Part shown: positions 59,672-64,000 of the stretch, piece after piece
Numbering within the stretch: the stretch's first letter is position 1
How the letters are laid out: the number at the start of each line of letters is the position of its first letter
Notes under the pieces: generated by a model
Seen by the model: only the letters and a program-made list of their open reading frames with translations
What the model was told of the DNA's origin: nothing
The model's database searches: none
Position numbers and translations under genes: made by a program
DNA from: Brachypodium distachyon
Taxonomy: Eukaryota > Streptophyta > Magnoliopsida > Poales > Poaceae
NCBI RefSeq assembly: GCF_000005505.3
Contig: NC_016133.3
Coordinates: 32,574,737-32,638,736 of the forward strand
Reading direction: 5' to 3'
DNA: 64,000 nt

Positions 59672-60125
59672 CCTGATTGCTGAGACGAGTCAAGTAAAGA
59701 AAGACTTGTGCTAGCTGTGTCTGCGATGGCACTCCTCGATTCTATGGCTCCGTGATGTGTGGAATGGAGAGGGGAGCCACGCGAGGTTATATGGTCGGGC
59801 AGAGTCGCTGTCCTGGCATGCATCAGACGCTTCGTCCAACAAACAACGTATCAGCCCACGTGAATCTTTCGAAAGAAAAGCCCACGTGAAAGGTTCATAG
59901 CCGCCACGTCTCCTGTATTCCCCGTAAAATGGCACGTCTCCTGTATTCCCCCCAAATAGCCACGTCTCGTGTATTCGTAAAAAGGAAAGCCACGTCTCCG
60001 GTTCCACGGGACTGCCTAATAATGCCTACGAATCAGATTATTTCGTTCTCTCCCATTCAACATCTTGTTCATTAGAATTAGATCAGAAACTGACCAGGGT
60101 GCTTTGCTGCTTTTGCTCTGCTTTA
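59672..60125. repeat. Tandem-array flank, unit E
   Basis: Same promoter-side landmarks as the other units: AAGAAAGACTTGTGCTAGC near 59698, CACGTCTCCTGTATTCC (present three times here), GACTGCCTAATAATGC near 60010 and ACCAGGGTGCTTTGCTG near 60096. The MITE at 60126 interrupts it, and the array ends by about 60350. Confidence 0.75.
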
Positions 60126-60319
60126 GAGCATGTACAATGCAAGATGGCTAGATGGGTGTTTAGAAAAATTAACCTGTTTTTGTTAAGCACTGATGCTTAT
60201 TTAGACTAAGCAGATGACTAACTTGACACCTCCTCTATACAAATAAGCACTGGTGTTTAAAAAAATGGTTGATTTATTTTCGTAAACACCTATCTTAGCA
60301 CCTTGCATTGTACATACTC
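60126..60319. mobile_element. Tourist-like MITE (194 bp) with TTA target duplication
   Basis: Left GAGCATGTACAATGCAAG and right CTTGCATTGTACATACTC are inverse repeats (17 of 18). TTA flanks both sides (60123-60125, 60320-60322), as in PIF/Harbinger-derived MITEs. Units B, C and D lack it at the matching place. Confidence 0.85.
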
Positions 60320-60364
60320 TTATTGCTTCAGTCTCGCTAGCAGTTAGACAAGCATACATAGGCC

Positions 60365-61303
60365 CCCTTCTAGACAGTTGTCGCTTGTGCAGAAACCAGT
60401 TTAAGCTTAACTGCCCACATGAGTCCAGCGTGGGGAAGTCCAGAGAAAATCTTTCAAACAGCTTTTGAACTGCAGCTTATTTTTTGTATAACATCATAGA
60501 AAATCTGGCCTGTTTGCCGGATGCATGCTGGTTGCAATTTTATTCCAGGAGCATGAGAGCTATTGCAATTTTCCAAATATCAGTACATACATCAGCAGTA
60601 TGAGCTATTTCATGAAAAAATAATACGGAGTAGCAGCATTACCACATGCAAACTCAAAAATTAGCAGCAGCATTACATGGATACAGATTCAAAAATCTGG
60701 AGCAGCACATACACATGAAATTAAGAAATTGACTAGTGCAGCACGGAGCAGATTGGGGTCGGTCCAGGCTGGAGCAGGACCGGGGCGTGGAGCTGAGGCC
60801 GGAGCGGGACGGGGTCCTGACCGGCGACGGAGGAACTCAGCGGAGTGGGACGGAGGTCCTGACCGGCGGCAACGGAAGAACTCGGCAGAGCAGGTCAGGA
60901 CTTGGCGGCGGCGGGACAAGGAACTTGGCGACGCAAGGGAAACCGAAGGCGGCAGAGACGAGGGAGCCCACCGGCGAAGGAAATGGTTCGGGGTGGGATC
61001 TTCACCGGAGGTGGGTCGCCGGTGGACCCATCATCTCATGGCGGCGTGGATCTGCGGGAGGAGGGCGGGCTGGCGGCTCGCAGAGAAGAGGAGATAGGGA
61101 TGGGGGAAACAACGGCTCGGAAGAAGAGGGCAGGGGAAACGGTTCGGGAAACCCTGAAAGGGCAGATTCTCTGTAATTTCACGGAAATAATAACAGGGGG
61201 CGCTGGAGAAGCTCGGGAAGCACCTCTTTTGCCCCTTCATGATACCAACGGGAAAACGAGGGGGCTTCAGTAATAAGCACCGTAGAAGTTTTCCCTTCTA
61301 GAC
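60365..61303. other. Segment bounded by 11-bp direct repeats
   Basis: CCCTTCTAGAC occurs at 60365-60375 and 61293-61303, around 917 bp. The GC-rich part (60730-61260) has overlapping frames on both strands with no recognisable domain. No terminal inverted repeats were found, so insertion of a mobile element is possible but not shown. Confidence 0.3.
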
Positions 61304-61601
61304 GGTTATGACTTCCTGGGACGTAAAGCCACACAAGAAGCTGTCGAAGGGGGGCCATAATATGCAGCAGGATTGGTGAGGCAGAAGCCAGTCCGCTACT
61401 ACGGCGGAGGCGAAGACATCAGGGATGAATCAGCAATAAAGTCGGTAGAATCCAATATAAATCCACGAAATCAAACTACAAGCATGACAGAGTAGATACA
61501 CCCATAGACAAGCCATCAGACCAATATTTGTCCAAGAAACAACCAGCTAATAATGCCTACTACAAGAGTGTTCACGGAGGATAAGACTAGGCGACAGCTC
61601 T

Positions 61602-63054
<1,453 letters not shown>

Positions 63055-64000
63055 TTACGTTATGGTCTGCACGGAAGAAAACAGCTTACTGAAACAGGGC
63101 CTAGCAGAACTGTTAACTAATACAGATTAAACTGATGAAACTAAGAAATAAGAGCTGTTCTTCATACACAAATAATATATATCCCCTGATTACTCTCCAA
63201 CAAATGTGTAACCAAAATACATTTCATTGAGATATGTTACATACTTACATTTACAGCAGTTACCTAGAAAACCAACTGAAATGACAGGGAGATTATTCAA
63301 ACAAGAATATTAGCTGTATGTAGAGAAGTGTAGTCTTGTAACAATGGAACACCACACTTTCCAACTAGAGTATGTCAGTTTTAATTAAAGAAACATATCT
63401 ATGAATTATGATAGTAGATTTCATACAAGAAGATCAGAATTCATTAGCCAAGGCTTTCCTGAAGCAACAGCAGGTCAATCAGATGGGCTGTGAGTATTCG
63501 ATCTTATGTAATAGCTTAAGGCATATCACAGATCCATGCGTATATTCAACCAAACTTAGATTTTGATTTGCCTTGGTGGTTGAAATGAATGCAACGGGGA
63601 CTGCAGATGTGATGGTGGTCCAGGCACACATGACATTTTCCTCCCTTTTCAGGAAAATTCAGCCTCTTATGACTAGGGAATTTCAACCAGGAAACATGTT
63701 ATTTTGGCCAATTTTAAGATGCGATGTCACACAATAATGCCATGGATCTGCTTGTTTTCCTCTGTTAATCCGTAACTATTTTCCGGAGGAACACAAAACT
63801 GATTGCTAATGAAGACGCAAGTACGAATCAAACAAATATTCAGATTTCTCACTACGACGGATTTATAACAAGCAACCGACTGTGAACATGCGAAATTCTC
63901 GGAGAGATCTGCCAAAAATAGGCCCGTTTCACTTTTGTTTTGTGAGAGCATCACACAGCTATAACAGATCTAGTTTAAGACTATTCCCTCCTCACCTCAA
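63055..64000 (-). promoter_or_regulatory. Actin 5' UTR and leader intron (runs to window end)
   Basis: An acceptor (CCGTGCAG then ACCATAACGTAA) ends 12 nt before the start codon, as in plant actin genes with a leader intron. At the very end of the window the minus strand reads TTGAG then GTGAGGAGG, a plausible donor at about 63996/63995. The first, non-coding exon and promoter would then lie beyond 64000. The intron would be about 930 bp. Confidence 0.6.

Overview
The window is nuclear DNA of a grass (Poaceae). The genes have GC-rich first exons and many GT-AG introns. Stowaway and Tourist-type MITEs, a CACTA transposon, LINEs and a Cassandra TRIM element are interspersed with them. The encoded proteins are plant types: a CDPK-related kinase, SAUR, PORR, DUF248 methyltransferase, DUF241 and actin. 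I could not assign a species. All calls were made by reading the sequence and translating by hand; no database search was run.

Layout, left to right. 1-6.3 kb is intergenic. It holds two Stowaway MITEs and a complete Cassandra-type TRIM retrotransposon (3704-4422), whose LTRs carry 5S-rRNA-like sequence, nested in an older MITE-like element. 7.0-11.4 kb is an intact 11-exon CDPK-related kinase gene (+). 11.4-19.8 kb is gene-poor. 20.1-20.5 kb is a single-exon SAUR gene (+). 22.4-23.4 kb is a 1.03 kb non-autonomous TIR element. 24.7-35.6 kb is a decayed CACTA element with a 3-bp target duplication, holding a TNP2-like transposase and a second transposase-like/Ulp1-like gene, both on the minus strand. 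36.5-40.1 kb is an intact DUF248 methyltransferase gene (-). 42.8-43.9 kb is an intact intronless PORR organelle RNA-binding gene (+). 46.0-59.7 kb is a minus-strand cluster of five DUF241 copies, all broken in different ways. The last four sit in a tandem array of repeat units of about 2.4-2.6 kb. A 3 kb LINE lies between two units, and a 0.6 kb LINE fragment interrupts the coding sequence of the last copy. 61.6-63.1 kb is an intact four-exon actin gene (-), whose leader intron probably runs to the end of the window.

The intact genes are unrelated in role (signalling kinase, auxin response, Golgi methyltransferase, organelle RNA processing, cytoskeleton), and nothing suggests coordinated function. 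The most interesting material is in the repeats: the 5S-bearing Cassandra copy, a CACTA element with an extra internal array of subterminal-type motifs, the decaying DUF241 array in which removing one LINE fragment exactly restores a 254-codon frame, an 18-bp perfect hairpin at a LINE 3' end, and a set of tiny A-tailed insertions flanked by target-site duplications.
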